Positions 6,753 to 17,500 of a DNA stretch of 64,000 nucleotides are shown here, one piece after another. The notes under the pieces are model-generated. The model made no database searches, was not told the DNA's origin, and saw only the letters and a program-made list of their open reading frames with translations. The stretch comes from 54-19 sp038210655. Lineage in GTDB: Bacteria > Chloroflexota > Chloroflexia > Chloroheliales > Chloroheliaceae. Within the stretch, counting starts at the first letter, position 1; each line of letters begins with the position of its first letter. The stretch lies in assembly GCA_038210655.1 (NCBI GenBank), contig JBBQWM010000013.1, forward strand, positions 75,635 to 139,634, read 5' to 3'. Made by a program: the position numbers and the translations under genes.

Positions 6753-8651
6753 CTACATCTGCCGACCGTAGTGAGTCTCGCGCCGACCGTTGACGACCGC
6801 CTGAAGCTCGACCCCGCTGACACCGTAGGCTCGTAAGGTGCGCCGGATAAATTCCAGCCCAGCCTCTATTTCAGGCTGGACGACGGCTCCGGCCCCGGCT
6901 TCGCGCAAAGCTCGGATGGCCCGTGTATCGCTGGCGCGGGTAATAATTTCGAGTTCAGAATTAAGGCCCCGGCCTATGCGGGTTGCGGCTTCCGCCGTCG
7001 TCAGATCGGGAACCGTAATCGCCAGTACTTTGGCCTGGGCAATATTGGCCTGCTTGAGGACAAATTCCTCGGTCGCGTCGCCGGTAAAGACCACCAGGCC
7101 CCGGTCGTGCGCTTCGGCAGCCCGGCGCAGATCGTATTCGATAACTACTACTTCCAGGTTGCGACGACGAGCAGCTTCGACCAATTCGCGCCCGACCCGC
7201 CCATAGCCACAGATAATGACGTGTTTTTTGTAGGGCCAGCGCTCGATTGGCGTGCGGTGGTCGCGGGCAGTGGTTGGGCTACTCAAGAGGGGGTCGAGAC
7301 GCGGGTCACGACCGGGCCAATCGTAGACCGGGGTCGGGTTGGCTGGCGAGAGGGTTTCGCCTGTCTCGGCAGCCTGGGTAATCGCCTGCCGTTGGCGACG
7401 GCGGGCCAGCCGTGCTGAAATTTGGGTTGCCAGGGGTGGCACAGCCTGATACAGCACCGGGGTCAGAATGATCGTAATGAGCGCTCCGGCTAAGGTCAGG
7501 GCTTCCACATTGGCACTAATCGCGCCTTGATCGCGACCGGTGCGGGCCAACACAAAAGAGAACTCGCCGATTTGGGCCAATAGCAACCCGGCTTTGAGGG
7601 CAGCGCGGGCCGGATAGCGAAAGAGCCAGAACAGGAAGGCCGCAATAGCAAACTTGCCTATCAGAATGGTTAAAACCACCAGTGCGACTTCGCCCAGATG
7701 TTCCCAGACAAAGATGGGGTTGATTAACATCCCAATTGAGACAAAGAAAAGGGTCGCGAATACGTCGCGGATCGGGATGATTTCGTTTAGTACATCATCG
7801 GCGGCATCCGACTCGCTGACAATCATCCCGGCAAGAAAGGCTCCTAGCGCAAAAGAGAGTCCGATCATTTGGGCCACCAGCGCGGTTCCGACGGCAATAA
7901 TCAGGATCGTAAGCAAGAATAGTTCGCGCAGTCCTAGACTGATAATTCGATAAAGCAGGAAGGGGATCAGCCGGGTTCCAATTACGTAGGTAATAACCAA
8001 AAATAGGGCGGCTTTGAAAAGGGCCAGCCCGATTGTGATGAGCAAACTACCTACTCCGTCGCCCGCCTGTGAAGGCGCTGCTAAAGCAGGTAACAATACC
8101 ACCAGCACCACGACGCTGATGTCTTGAACTACCCCGGTCCCTAGCGCCAGCCGTCCGTGCAGGCTTTCAACCTCGCTCCGGCTCAAAAGCAGCTTGAGCA
8201 TTACTATCGAACTGGAAATAGCCAACATACCTCCCAGATAAAGGGCCTGGGTAAAAGGCAAGCCCAGCCCCAGTCCAAGCGGTATACCGAGAGCCATCGT
8301 CAGGAGGATTTGCAACACGCCCCCGGCAATTGCGCCGCGCCCGACTCCCTTTAGCTCGTGAAGCGAGAACTGCGTGCCGAGCGCGAACATCAAGAGGGCT
8401 ACCCCCAGTTCGGCCATTGTTTGCACTCGGTGAACATCCGAGACCGGGCCGGGAGTAAAGGGGCCGATAGCAATTCCTGCCAGCAAGTAACCGGTTATTA
8501 CCGGCAACTTTAAGCGGGTCGCAATTACCCCGCCGATAAAGGCTGCCAGCACTGCCAGCACGAGATCAACCAGCAATTCGTAGCCTTGCAAGCCGTTCTG
8601 TTCGGTAGCCGCAGTGGCGACAGTACCCATTAAAAATTGAAAGCCGGTCAT
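6753..8651 (-). CDS. CPA2-family cation/proton antiporter with C-terminal RCK (TrkA-N) domain
   Basis: 632 residues from the ATG at 8651, which has GGAGGGG upstream; the in-frame codon at 8744 lacks such a site. Residues about 20-430 hold 12-13 hydrophobic segments typical of KefB/YbaL-like exchangers (TRLKLPVITGYLLAGIAIGP; LGAFLAGMIVSES; GLLLAQIGEFSFVLA). After a hydrophilic linker, residues about 500-620 form an NAD-binding RCK domain (HVIICGYGRVGRELVEAA, GxGxxG). It would exchange K+ or Na+ for protons at the inner membrane, gated by the RCK domain. It is monocistronic, with a heptamer hairpin right after its stop and an 11-bp inverted repeat upstream. Confidence 0.92.
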   Translation of the reverse strand: MTGFQFLMGTVATAATEQNGLQGYELLVDLVLAVLAAFIGGVIATRLKLPVITGYLLAGIAIGPFTPGPVSDVHRVQTMAELGVALLMFALGTQFSLHELKGVGRGAIAGGVLQILLTMALGIPLGLGLGLPFTQALYLGGMLAISSSIVMLKLLLSRSEVESLHGRLALGTGVVQDISVVVLVVLLPALAAPSQAGDGVGSLLITIGLALFKAALFLVITYVIGTRLIPFLLYRIISLGLRELFLLTILIIAVGTALVAQMIGLSFALGAFLAGMIVSESDAADDVLNEIIPIRDVFATLFFVSIGMLINPIFVWEHLGEVALVVLTILIGKFAIAAFLFWLFRYPARAALKAGLLLAQIGEFSFVLARTGRDQGAISANVEALTLAGALITIILTPVLYQAVPPLATQISARLARRRQRQAITQAAETGETLSPANPTPVYDWPGRDPRLDPLLSSPTTARDHRTPIERWPYKKHVIICGYGRVGRELVEAARRRNLEVVVIEYDLRRAAEAHDRGLVVFTGDATEEFVLKQANIAQAKVLAITVPDLTTAEAATRIGRGLNSELEIITRASDTRAIRALREAGAGAVVQPEIEAGLEFIRRTLRAYGVSGVELQAVVNGRRETHYGRQM

Positions 8652-9005
8652 CGCGCCCCCTCCTCTCTGTATTTTCAAGTTTATAAGTGCGTCAGCTATA
8701 CTATCAACGGCATTAGCTTGAGGTTTTCTAAGTCTGAAAAGCACATTTTATGAGCTTTGATTTGATAGTATATAAGCAAACAAGCCACCGGCCTGATTTT
8801 GGCAATAAATGGGCGACCCTGGAAGGTAATTTTTGCATACGAGTAGTAGTGCCAATAGTTGTTATATACAAATTTTAACATACTTGAACGAATTAGTCAG
8901 GTACAAAAGGCGGGTTTGCTCTGGATTCAAATACAAAACTAACACAAAAAAAGGTGGTTTGCCATCGAGAAAGTTGCTAACAATGAGGGAAGTAGGGGTG
9001 AAAAC
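8652..9005. promoter_or_regulatory. Intergenic region upstream of the antiporter with an 11-bp inverted repeat
   Basis: A+T-rich and without a supportable gene. TATACTATCAA (8697-8707) is repeated in inverse at 8762-8772, bracketing about 55 bp. It lies 46-120 bp upstream of the antiporter ATG, so it may form a leader hairpin or bind a regulator. No clear -35/-10 pair could be assigned. Confidence 0.35.
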
Positions 9006-9082
<77 letters not shown>

Positions 9083-9142
9083 CTATAAGTTGGAGCCAGA
9101 TTATAGCACTGCGTGGGGTGACTGTCAATCCAAAACTGGCCC

Positions 9143-11143
9143 TTAAATTCGAGTAGCGATATAAGCGGCAGCCCGATGAGCAATAGTCTGGATTGTTATC
9201 ATCGGATTGACCCCGCTTGCACCGGGAAAAGCGCTGCCGTCGGTGACGAACAAACCAGGCGTAGTATGACATTCGTTGTGTTCGTTGACGACGCTGGTGA
9301 GCGGGTTGGAACCCATCCGGGCGGAACCCATCTGGTGATAGCTGAAAAAGGCCATCTGGTTCGGCCCCCAGCCCTGCCGATCAAGCCGGGTGATATAGCT
9401 TTCAATGCTTTCGCTACCGCCGGAGCGATAGATTTGGGGAATAGCGTTGAGAGAGCGCACTTCGGAAGCCCCGGCGGCTTCCAGCAAGCGCACCGCCCCC
9501 GCGACGGCGGTTCGGGCGTGGCTGGTATCATATTTCGATACGCTATAATGCACGACAGGTAAACCTTGCCGGTTGATCGTGACGTACCCGCTATCGTGGT
9601 CGCGGGTAATCACCACCACCGAAGCCGAATAACCAAATTTGAGCATCATATCTTTGAAGGCGCGACTTCCCTCCCAGCCGAGCGCGTTAGCCGGGACACT
9701 CATGTGAGTCGGGCCAGTTTCCAAAATCGCGCCGTAGCCCTGCCCGTCCAGATCGGAAAATTGTTTGCTGTAGGCTCCTTGTAACACGCCGTTCCAACCA
9801 TCGACCCGTTCGTCGGTATAGCCGCTAACAGCGGTGGCCGGGTGCAACCGTAAGTACTTGCCGACGGCTGGCCCACCCAGGCCCGACCGCAGCAAAATAG
9901 CCGGTGTATTGAGCGCACCCGCTGCCACGATAACGGCCTTAGCCTGGATCGTCAACTGGTAGCGTGCGCCAGTCTGAGGGTCGCGGACGGTTGCCAGCAC
10001 CCCGCAGGCCCGGCCCTGGTTGGTAAGGATGTGGTCGGCATTGGCGTGAACGATCAAGCGAGCGCCACACTCGTAAGCATCTTGTAAGTAGGTGATAAGA
10101 GTCGATTGTTTAGCACCTTGTGGGCAGCCGAAAGTACAAAAGCCGCAATCGTCGCCCTGAGTGCAGTCGCGCACATTACGGGGCATCCGGTCGCGCTGCC
10201 AGCCGAGCTTTTCTAGCCCTTTCCACATGAGTTGATCGCGCTGCGAGAGCCGGTTGTAGTCCTGCGAGACCCCTAACCGGTTCAAAACGGATTGTGAACT
10301 ACGCTCGTACTGCCCGGTGTAAAAGACTTCCCAGCCTTCCTGGTCGTCCCATTCCTGGCGTACCCGCTCCGGGGTCGGAAAACTGGTCGTCCAGTTGATA
10401 ACGGTTCCACCGCCCAGACAACTGCCCGCCAGCATACTGACCCCTTTGTCGGCACTAGAAGTCATGCCTTTATCCAGGTAAAGCTTTTGGTAGGCTTCTA
10501 ACTCGTGCTGGTTAAAGTCGGCTTCGTTATAATAGCCGCCTTTTTCTAGCACGATCACATCTTTACCGGCCTGGGCCAGCACCCCGGCTACCACTCCACC
10601 ACCTGCCCCACTACCGATTATCACGGCATCGCAACTGAGCGTCTGATGGCGGGTAATTGGCAAGGGTTGGAGCGGTTTGGGTTTGGCGGGTGGTGGGGCG
10701 GGCGGGCCAGGGTAGCCGATTACTTCCCAGGTGGGGTTGTGGCCTTTCGCATCCAGCCCGGCAAAGTAAAACGCCCCGCTCAATGCCTTGAGCGACCGGA
10801 AAGCGCCCCGAAATTGGTTGAGCCGATGGGTCGCCAGCCGCAAAAGAAAGCGTTCTTGCTCGTTGCTGTTCATCCGGGTAAAAGGCTTGGCAATCCCGGC
10901 CAGGGCCGCGTTAGCCGCCCGCCTCTCGATCAGTTGCAAGAAAGTCTTTAACTGTTGAATGTCATCCTGATTGGGTAAGTCTGAAAGAGCTTCGATCAGT
11001 TGGCGCGGCACATCCAGATCGCTGGCTGCCAGCGCATAAAGCGGGTTGGCTTCGCTGGCGGGTAGGCGCGGGAAAATTGCGTCGGCCAGCGCGGTCAAAA
11101 CTGCCTGTTCTTTAGCGCTGAAAACGGCGGGGGTGGCGATCAT
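9143..11143 (-). CDS. GMC-family FAD oxidoreductase with an N-terminal gluconate-dehydrogenase-subunit-3-like region
   Basis: 666 residues. Residues about 5-130 (FSAKEQAVLTALADAIFPRL and following helices) resemble gluconate 2-dehydrogenase subunit 3. A proline linker leads to the FAD fold at about 172 (AVIIGSGAGGGVVAGVLAQAG, ending in VIVLEKGG). Around residue 335 a cysteine group, CGFCTFGCPQGAKQST, resembles cholesterol oxidase and long-chain alcohol oxidase relatives. The end holds FSYHQMGSARMG and the GMC_C pattern GVNPMITIQTIAHR. It would oxidise an alcohol, possibly a sterol or long-chain alcohol; the substrate cannot be told from sequence. No Tat signal is seen. It is monocistronic, with GGAG before the ATG. 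Confidence 0.88.
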   Translation of the reverse strand: MIATPAVFSAKEQAVLTALADAIFPRLPASEANPLYALAASDLDVPRQLIEALSDLPNQDDIQQLKTFLQLIERRAANAALAGIAKPFTRMNSNEQERFLLRLATHRLNQFRGAFRSLKALSGAFYFAGLDAKGHNPTWEVIGYPGPPAPPPAKPKPLQPLPITRHQTLSCDAVIIGSGAGGGVVAGVLAQAGKDVIVLEKGGYYNEADFNQHELEAYQKLYLDKGMTSSADKGVSMLAGSCLGGGTVINWTTSFPTPERVRQEWDDQEGWEVFYTGQYERSSQSVLNRLGVSQDYNRLSQRDQLMWKGLEKLGWQRDRMPRNVRDCTQGDDCGFCTFGCPQGAKQSTLITYLQDAYECGARLIVHANADHILTNQGRACGVLATVRDPQTGARYQLTIQAKAVIVAAGALNTPAILLRSGLGGPAVGKYLRLHPATAVSGYTDERVDGWNGVLQGAYSKQFSDLDGQGYGAILETGPTHMSVPANALGWEGSRAFKDMMLKFGYSASVVVITRDHDSGYVTINRQGLPVVHYSVSKYDTSHARTAVAGAVRLLEAAGASEVRSLNAIPQIYRSGGSESIESYITRLDRQGWGPNQMAFFSYHQMGSARMGSNPLTSVVNEHNECHTTPGLFVTDGSAFPGASGVNPMITIQTIAHRAAAYIATRI

Positions 11144-11424
11144 AGTTAAATTCTCCTCACTAACTTTTCTTGAACTGCGCTTATCTTATGCCCGTGTGGG
11201 CAGGCTGTCAAATTCGATGACGCGGCTATTCTTGCGTTTTCTTTTCAAATCTTTAAAACTCTCGTGTATTTTGGCTAATAGTTAAACAACAACTAGGCGG
11301 TATCATAAGGGCAGTGGTAAGACAACTAAGCAACAACCGGAAGTACTTACCCCCTAGAAATAAGTAGCGCAAACCGAAAAGGCGCTCTATCGAGAAGTTT
11401 ATTAAGTGAGAAAGGACAATCGTA

Positions 11425-12120
11425 ATGGGCAAAATTACCAAGAAGAAAATCACCGGGCTGGTTTTGGGTTTCTTAACCCTGGCTATGGTCGCAGGTGTTG
11501 GAATATTCAGTTTTGGGCTATCTACCGCCAGCGCGGCCCCTGCCGCTCAAGTTACTCCGACCCAGACTGCGGCTACCGTTGCTAAAGACACGCTACGCGA
11601 TAAGTTTGTGCAGGCTTTTGCATCCAAGTTGGGCGTAGATCAGGCCAAGCTAAATTCGGCCTTTACCGGCGCGGTTAGTGATACAGTAGACCAGGCGGTT
11701 AAAGATGGTACGCTGACCCAGGCCCAGGCTGATAAGATTAAGGAAGAGGCCAAGAACGGCTTTACCGGGCAAGGCTTCCCTGGTGGACGCGGCGGCCCCG
11801 GCAAAGGCCACGACGGTGGACGTGGCGGTATGGAAGCGATGAAAGCGACGACCGACGCGGCGGCTAAGGCGTTGGGCCTGACCACCGCCGAGTTGCAGAC
11901 CGAACTGAAGGCCGGTAAGTCTATCGCGGATGTCGCTAAGGCCAAGAGCGTGGACGTAGCGACGGTTAAAACTGCGATGCTGGCGGCGATCAAGACCGAC
12001 CTGGATGCCAAAGTTAAGGCTGGCACGTTGACCCAGGCTCAGGCCGATACCGCCTACCAGATGGCGACCACTCACATCGACGATGTTATCAATCACGTCG
12101 GCAAGGGTCCTCGGAAATAA
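11425..12120 (+). CDS. Exported helical protein with repeated LTQAQAD motif
   Basis: 231 residues with a clear signal peptide: KITKKKITGLVLG, a hydrophobic run, and a likely cleavage after ASA near residue 36. The mature part is Lys/Ala-rich helix with two copies of the pattern DGTLTQAQADKI / AGTLTQAQADTA (about residues 94 and 200), separated by a glycine-rich segment GFPGGRGGPGKGHDGGRGG. This resembles DUF2680-like exported proteins. A good AGAAAGGA ribosome site precedes the ATG, and a strong terminator follows. Function is unknown. Confidence 0.8.
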   Translation: MGKITKKKITGLVLGFLTLAMVAGVGIFSFGLSTASAAPAAQVTPTQTAATVAKDTLRDKFVQAFASKLGVDQAKLNSAFTGAVSDTVDQAVKDGTLTQAQADKIKEEAKNGFTGQGFPGGRGGPGKGHDGGRGGMEAMKATTDAAAKALGLTTAELQTELKAGKSIADVAKAKSVDVATVKTAMLAAIKTDLDAKVKAGTLTQAQADTAYQMATTHIDDVINHVGKGPRK

Positions 12121-12155
12121 GCTTAACACGGACTATAGGACGGGTTTACTAAAAG

Positions 12156-12192
12156 GGCTGGCACTATTAGATCAATAGTGCCAGCCTTTTTT
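12156..12192 (+). terminator. Strong intrinsic terminator, probably bidirectional
   Basis: A 13-bp perfect stem, GGCTGGCACTATT (12156-12168) with 12174-12186, a 5-nt loop and TTTTTT. Four A residues precede the stem, so it can also stop the converging secreted beta-helix gene. Confidence 0.92.
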
Positions 12193-12256
12193 AGCATTTG
12201 AAAATTGAGAACCTATCCGAAAAGTCTTTTGTAAGACATTGCTCCGCCAATGGACT

Positions 12257-14113
12257 TTACGGGTAGCTGACCAGATTGACCGGGTTAGTGGCTGTCCCCT
12301 GTGCTGCCGCGCCAGTATCGTTGACCACGTGGTCGATGACACCAACACCGCCAAGCGAGACGGTCAGTATGTCGTGTAGCTTGACCCCAGGTCTAATCGG
12401 AACCTCGAAGGCGCGGGTCGCGTGAATGGTCGGGTTGACGTTGAAGAAGCAATAGCTGCCCAAACCCCACCCTTCGTGGTTCTTGACAGCGTCGGCTATC
12501 TTGTAGGCGGCGTAACCATTGACCCCGTCGTGGCTCCAAGCGGCCTGGTTCGGTGGGTCGTAGGGCATTTCGTTTTGGAAGAAAATGGTTTTGCCGTTTT
12601 CGCCGTTCCAGATAAGCTGGTATTTCTGGTAGTGTTCCACGAACAGCCCATAGGCCGTGACGTTGTTGCCGTTGATAATCACACCAGTATCGGCGGTGTT
12701 GTCAGTCCAACCCACTCCGTTACCGTGATCGGCTCGCCAGGCCCAGATGTCGTCCAGCAGGACGTTGTCGCTGTTGACTACAAGGCTGGTCGTGGCTTTG
12801 CCCGGTGTCGCGCCACCGATGCGGAAGAAGATATCCTGGAGCGAGGACGGGTCGGCTGGGTCGCTCTTCTTATCATCGCCGTTTCGGTCGCCCTCATCAT
12901 CGTCGTTCTTGCTGCCTACCCGGAGCAGTACCGGTGAGTTCACCGGGCCGGCATCGAACAACAGTCCAGCCAGTTTGACCCCCTTCACGTCAGCCACTGA
13001 CATCGCCACGACCCCGTTGTCCGGCACCAGGGTTGGGAAGCCCAGGCCCAGCACCACCGTGTCCGAGCGCTTGACTTCGATAGTACGCTCCAGATGATAG
13101 ATGCCGGGGGTGAAGATCACATTCTTACCACGAGCAAGCTCGACATTGATCGCTTTGGCAGAGTCGGTCGGTTTGGCGATGAAGAAACGGTCAATCGGAA
13201 TAGACGAACCGCCAGCAGGCCCGTTGGCCCAGGTTGTGCCAGAGGAGTTTTGGCGGAGGGCCGGGACGAAGACCTTGTAGTTGCCGGACGAATCGACGTA
13301 CAGGAACGGCTTTTCCCTCGTCACCGGGCTGGTCGCCAGGGTGGTGTAGGGTGGGGGATTATAGGGCGTGGTCGAGAACGACTGGGCCGGTGCGCCCACC
13401 ACCCCGGAGAAGACCTGGTTCCACACGCCGTTAGACCAGCCACCGATGCTACTGTCCCGCACCAAAAACTGCTGCTGCGACCCGTTGATGATAAAGCCGG
13501 TCTGGGTGTCGGCTATGAAGCCACCGCTCGCATATTGTGGCCCGGAGGTGCAGTAGTCCATCAGTGTGAGATTGCCGCCAGTGATATTGACCCGCCGCAT
13601 TGGAGCCGCCTGCGAGACCGCCCAGAAGTTGCCCGATGACCGGCAGTCGGCCAGACCCGTGACGTTGATCGTCAGGTTCGACAGCGAGCGCCAGAAGTTG
13701 TCAAGCGCGATGCAGTTGTCGGGGGTCAAGCAGCGGTTGTAGACATCGACGTGACCGTTGATGGTGACATCGGTCGGCGATGCGCCGAGTCCGGCCACCT
13801 CGGTGTAGTAGCCTACCTGGAAGGTGAGTGGATTGGCAGTCGTGCCATAGGTGCCGGGCTTGAACAGGAGTGCATAGCGTTGGGTACCCATCTCGTTATC
13901 GACCTGCTGATTGGCAATCGCGTCAACGGTTGCCTGAATCTGGCTCGTCGGCATGCTAGGATCGAAGAGCTTCACGTTTGGGCCGAAGTCAGGCTGACCT
14001 GGAGCAGAGAGGGAAGCTGCCATTGTAGTAGCGGTTGAGTTAGTGGCATTCAGCACCAGCACCCCCAGCAGCATCGCCAGAAGCCCTATACTTATTGATT
14101 TAATGCGTAGCAT
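12257..14113 (-). CDS. Secreted right-handed beta-helix (pectate-lyase-like) protein
   Basis: 618 residues with a signal peptide (MLRIKSISIGLLAMLLGVLV, cleavage near TMAA). The body is Asn/Gly/Val-rich with repeated strand-turn units such as VTINGHVDVYNR, LTINVTGL and VVLGLGFPTLVPDNGVVAMSV, typical of pectate-lyase/GH55-type solenoids. A charged Asp/Lys segment (KNDDDEGDRNGDDKKSDPAD) around residue 405 interrupts it. Similar proteins in actinomycetes often carry vague names such as 'adenylyl cyclase' or 'coagulation factor 5/8'. It probably binds or cleaves an extracellular polysaccharide. Codon use looks more G+C-rich than its neighbours, so recent transfer is possible. GAGGAG precedes the ATG. 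Confidence 0.75.
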   Translation of the reverse strand: MLRIKSISIGLLAMLLGVLVLNATNSTATTMAASLSAPGQPDFGPNVKLFDPSMPTSQIQATVDAIANQQVDNEMGTQRYALLFKPGTYGTTANPLTFQVGYYTEVAGLGASPTDVTINGHVDVYNRCLTPDNCIALDNFWRSLSNLTINVTGLADCRSSGNFWAVSQAAPMRRVNITGGNLTLMDYCTSGPQYASGGFIADTQTGFIINGSQQQFLVRDSSIGGWSNGVWNQVFSGVVGAPAQSFSTTPYNPPPYTTLATSPVTREKPFLYVDSSGNYKVFVPALRQNSSGTTWANGPAGGSSIPIDRFFIAKPTDSAKAINVELARGKNVIFTPGIYHLERTIEVKRSDTVVLGLGFPTLVPDNGVVAMSVADVKGVKLAGLLFDAGPVNSPVLLRVGSKNDDDEGDRNGDDKKSDPADPSSLQDIFFRIGGATPGKATTSLVVNSDNVLLDDIWAWRADHGNGVGWTDNTADTGVIINGNNVTAYGLFVEHYQKYQLIWNGENGKTIFFQNEMPYDPPNQAAWSHDGVNGYAAYKIADAVKNHEGWGLGSYCFFNVNPTIHATRAFEVPIRPGVKLHDILTVSLGGVGVIDHVVNDTGAAAQGTATNPVNLVSYP

Positions 14114-14518
14114 TAATAATTCTCCTCATCTTTGAGAATGTACAATAAGGGGTTCTTCCACTAACGGAACTTCTTGAGCAATTAGTATTCTCGGCTATGT
14201 TTGTGATCTGTTAAGCAGCGTGTGGTTCAACAAAGATAGAATGGGAAACTCAAGAAACCAGTCTAAAGTCAACTACCCTGGCTAAGAAGCCTATTTCTCG
14301 GTTCTGTTAGCTCTCTGCACAAAGCAAAACCGGGCTAAAAACTAACTCGACAAGGACAATCCAGTTTAAAGTCTTAAAGTGCCAAATTGTTTTGTTAGAG
14401 AAGAAACCCCAAAGTGAAAATTTAGATTGTTACGGTATACTCTATGTGGATCGGGTTGTCAATAAAGAGGCGAATTGAGCTTGCCCCATTTTCGGGTAGC
14501 CTCTTAGCCGGGCGTTCC
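14114..14518. other. Intergenic region without recognised features
   Basis: About 400 bases between two minus-strand genes. It should hold the promoter of the beta-helix gene and the 3' end of the DUF2298 gene transcript, but I see no convincing promoter pair, terminator or repeat. Confidence 0.5.
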
Positions 14519-17500
14519 TTAAAAGCTATAAATGGTTACGCCGTTGCGCTCGTAGATGACTTTCATGAACTGGCTAAACTTGAGCAACGATTGGGGGGCA
14601 TAGCTTTTGGTCTCGCTTGAGCGCCCGTTGCTGGCCCCAGTTTCGAGGCTGCCGACATAGACATAGCGCACCCCGGCTTCACGCAAAAGTTGTTCGGCTA
14701 GTTTCGCGTTGTCGGTGCTGTAAATCAGTTCGACCATGTAAAGGCGGCAATAGGGTTCGTCTTTTTGTAGGCTACGGGTTACACCCGGTAGCGGTTGACG
14801 CACTCCATACTTGACCAGGGTCTGACCGCAATCGAGCGCATCGCTACGGGCGAAAGCTTTGCCACCGCGCCATTGGTTTTCGTGACCGGGCCAGCCCATC
14901 ACGGTCGGGAGACCGGTAAAGGCACTCACCCGCGAGAAATCAACCCAATCTGACCCACTCGCTTCTAAGATCGTTCCGGCAAAGTTTTTGTTAGCCGCCA
15001 GTTGTTCTTTGAGCCATTGGATCGCCTGATAATCTCCCGGTAGCGGCCCGCCGGTCGGCCCGCCATCCCGCAACCAGAGCGAACCGTCCAGCGAGATCGA
15101 TCTGGCAGGTTGTCCGGCCTGATCGGTAAGCCGAGCAAAACGGCCCGTTTTTTCGTAAGGCCCAAAGATTGGGTAGACCATCCCGCCGATTAGGAGCAGA
15201 CCGAGCGCCAGCGCCCAGACCCATCGCCACCAGGGTCGGCGAGGTTGGGCCATCTGATATTCCTCGGCGGCTTCCGCTTCGGGGTCGTCGTTAAAATCGT
15301 AGGCCGAAGTTGAAAGTTGCGATGTATAGTCGCCCGGTGTAATTGGAGGTTGCGAACTAGAGCTACTCGCCGCTACTCCGACCAACTCCAATTCAGGCTC
15401 GGTTTCAAGGCTGGCTGGCTGCCTGTTGCTGGCGGCGTTAATAACGGTCGGCTGACGGCTAATTCCTGTGAACATCCAGGCCAGTATTCGCCAACTGGCG
15501 TAAGCGGCAGCCAGCCCAAACATAACCCAGGCTTGGTAATAAAATTTGAACAGCGTGTTCAGCCGCGAGTTAAATACATCCCTTACCAGAATTAGCTCGG
15601 TACCAAACGTGATGACGACCGGCAAAAAGGCCAGCAGCAACACGAAACGGTCGCTTAGGAGGGATGAAGGCTGAGGGATGAGGGATGAGGAACTAGCGGT
15701 GGCGCGTGTTTGGCTGATTTCTAATTCCTGATTTTTAATTTCTTGTTCAGGTCGCGACTCAAACCAGAGCAGCAGCCCGGCTCCAACGGCACAGATCAGA
15801 AGCGGGCCGTAAAGCTCGAAGCGGACGATCCAACCGCCGGTTATCATCAAAGCAGCCAGTGCGCCAGTCAGGGCCAGCAGTTCGGTTTCGGGGCGGTCGG
15901 CCCGATACTTTTCGAGTAACTCCGCCGCCAGCATCCCGGCCCCGATAGCCGTAATCGGCGCGGCCATTAAGCCTAGCACCAGCGTTGCGACCGGATTGAG
16001 ATTTAGGATAAAGAAGCCGATTTCGCTCAAAAGCACCAGGAAAATGCCACAGGCGGTTATATAGTAGCCCCAACCGCTCGGCACTTGTAGTTTGCTTTCG
16101 GGCAGTTCGCTATCTTCGTCCAGGTAACCGTAAGGCCGCATCACGTAGGGCCAGAGCTTGAGAACCAGCAGCGATAGCAACGGGAAGATAAAAACGCCAA
16201 AAACCAAAAAATAACCCAGCAAAGGCGACCGATCCCAGGCTACAAAGCTTATCAGCTTGCCGAGTGTGCCGAGGATCGGGAAGCTGCCAATCGGTTCCGG
16301 CACATTGTTGTCGCCTACTAGCGAGACAAAAGTCAGGTGGAAGGGCAGATAGAGTGCCAGCGAGACGACCGTCAGCCGCACAGCGTAGCCCCCCCAGCGT
16401 ACAAACTGACTTAACAAGAGCGACGCTTGTTGGGGGTGAGGGAGCGCCCCGCCCAGTAAAGCCAGCTTGCCAAGTGTCAACCAGCGGTTATCCACGCCCG
16501 GTTCTTTCCTGACTTCCAACCGTCCTAGCTGACGTTCGCGCAATAGGGCTGCCAGCACAATCAAAAGCAGGTAAGTCGGGTAGTCCCAGGTATTGAGGAA
16601 ATAGAGCGCCCCGACCGCAATGGCAGTCACGACAAAGATCATCCGATGGTCGCTTCGCGCTAGGCCGACCGGCGTTACTAAAATGTTGAGGGCCAGCCCG
16701 ATAGCTAAAAGCGCGGTCGGTAAAGTCATAACGTGGGGGTGCATATCAGCCAGCAAAAAGCTGAACATCGGAAATTCGTTAATCGTCTCCGTCCAGCGAT
16801 AGATCACCCCGGCTCCACTTGGGATCGGCATATAATCCCAAATAACCCGCGACGGCCCCCACCAGTTGAAATAAAAGCCGTTCGCGCCGTCCAAGCCGCT
16901 CTCGCCTTTGTCCAGCCTCGGAAAGAGTACCTGCCGCGTAGCATCCAGGTTCCCCAAAAGGCAAACCATCACCAGTCCCAGCAGCCCGACCAGGATTGCG
17001 ACGGTGGAGGGACTGAGGACTGAGGACTGAGGACTGAGGACTGAGGGGGAAGTGGGGAGGGATGAGGGATGAGGGATGAGGGATGAGGAAGCAGAATTTT
17101 CGGGTTGGCTGATTTCTGATTTCTGATTTCTAATCTCTAATTTCTGCTTTCTCCCTTTCGCCAGACTTACTAAATTGTAGACCAGGCCAAAGCTGGCGAG
17201 AGCGGTCAGGGCAAAAACGAGCGGGACGGTCAGGTTGAAAGCGATGGCGGGCGAGATGCCGGTCATCTTGACTAGCATTGCCATCATGAAATGGCTAAAA
17301 TAATAATAGTTGATTGGGTAGCCGCTCATCCAGGGGTCGGCGGGTGGCATTTTATCGAAGATCGAGAGCGAGTTGAGAAAGGCGAAATCGCCGAATTTCT
17401 CTTGATCGCGGATGTCGGGCATGTAAGTACGTAACCAGACCAGATAGGCATAAGCCACCACAAAGATAAGTTCGCATAGGACAATCAGCCAGACGTTACG

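Noticed and set aside
17011..17157. Repeat cluster considered as a CRISPR array
   Set aside because: Units are 7 bases without unique spacers and are translated; no cas genes are present.
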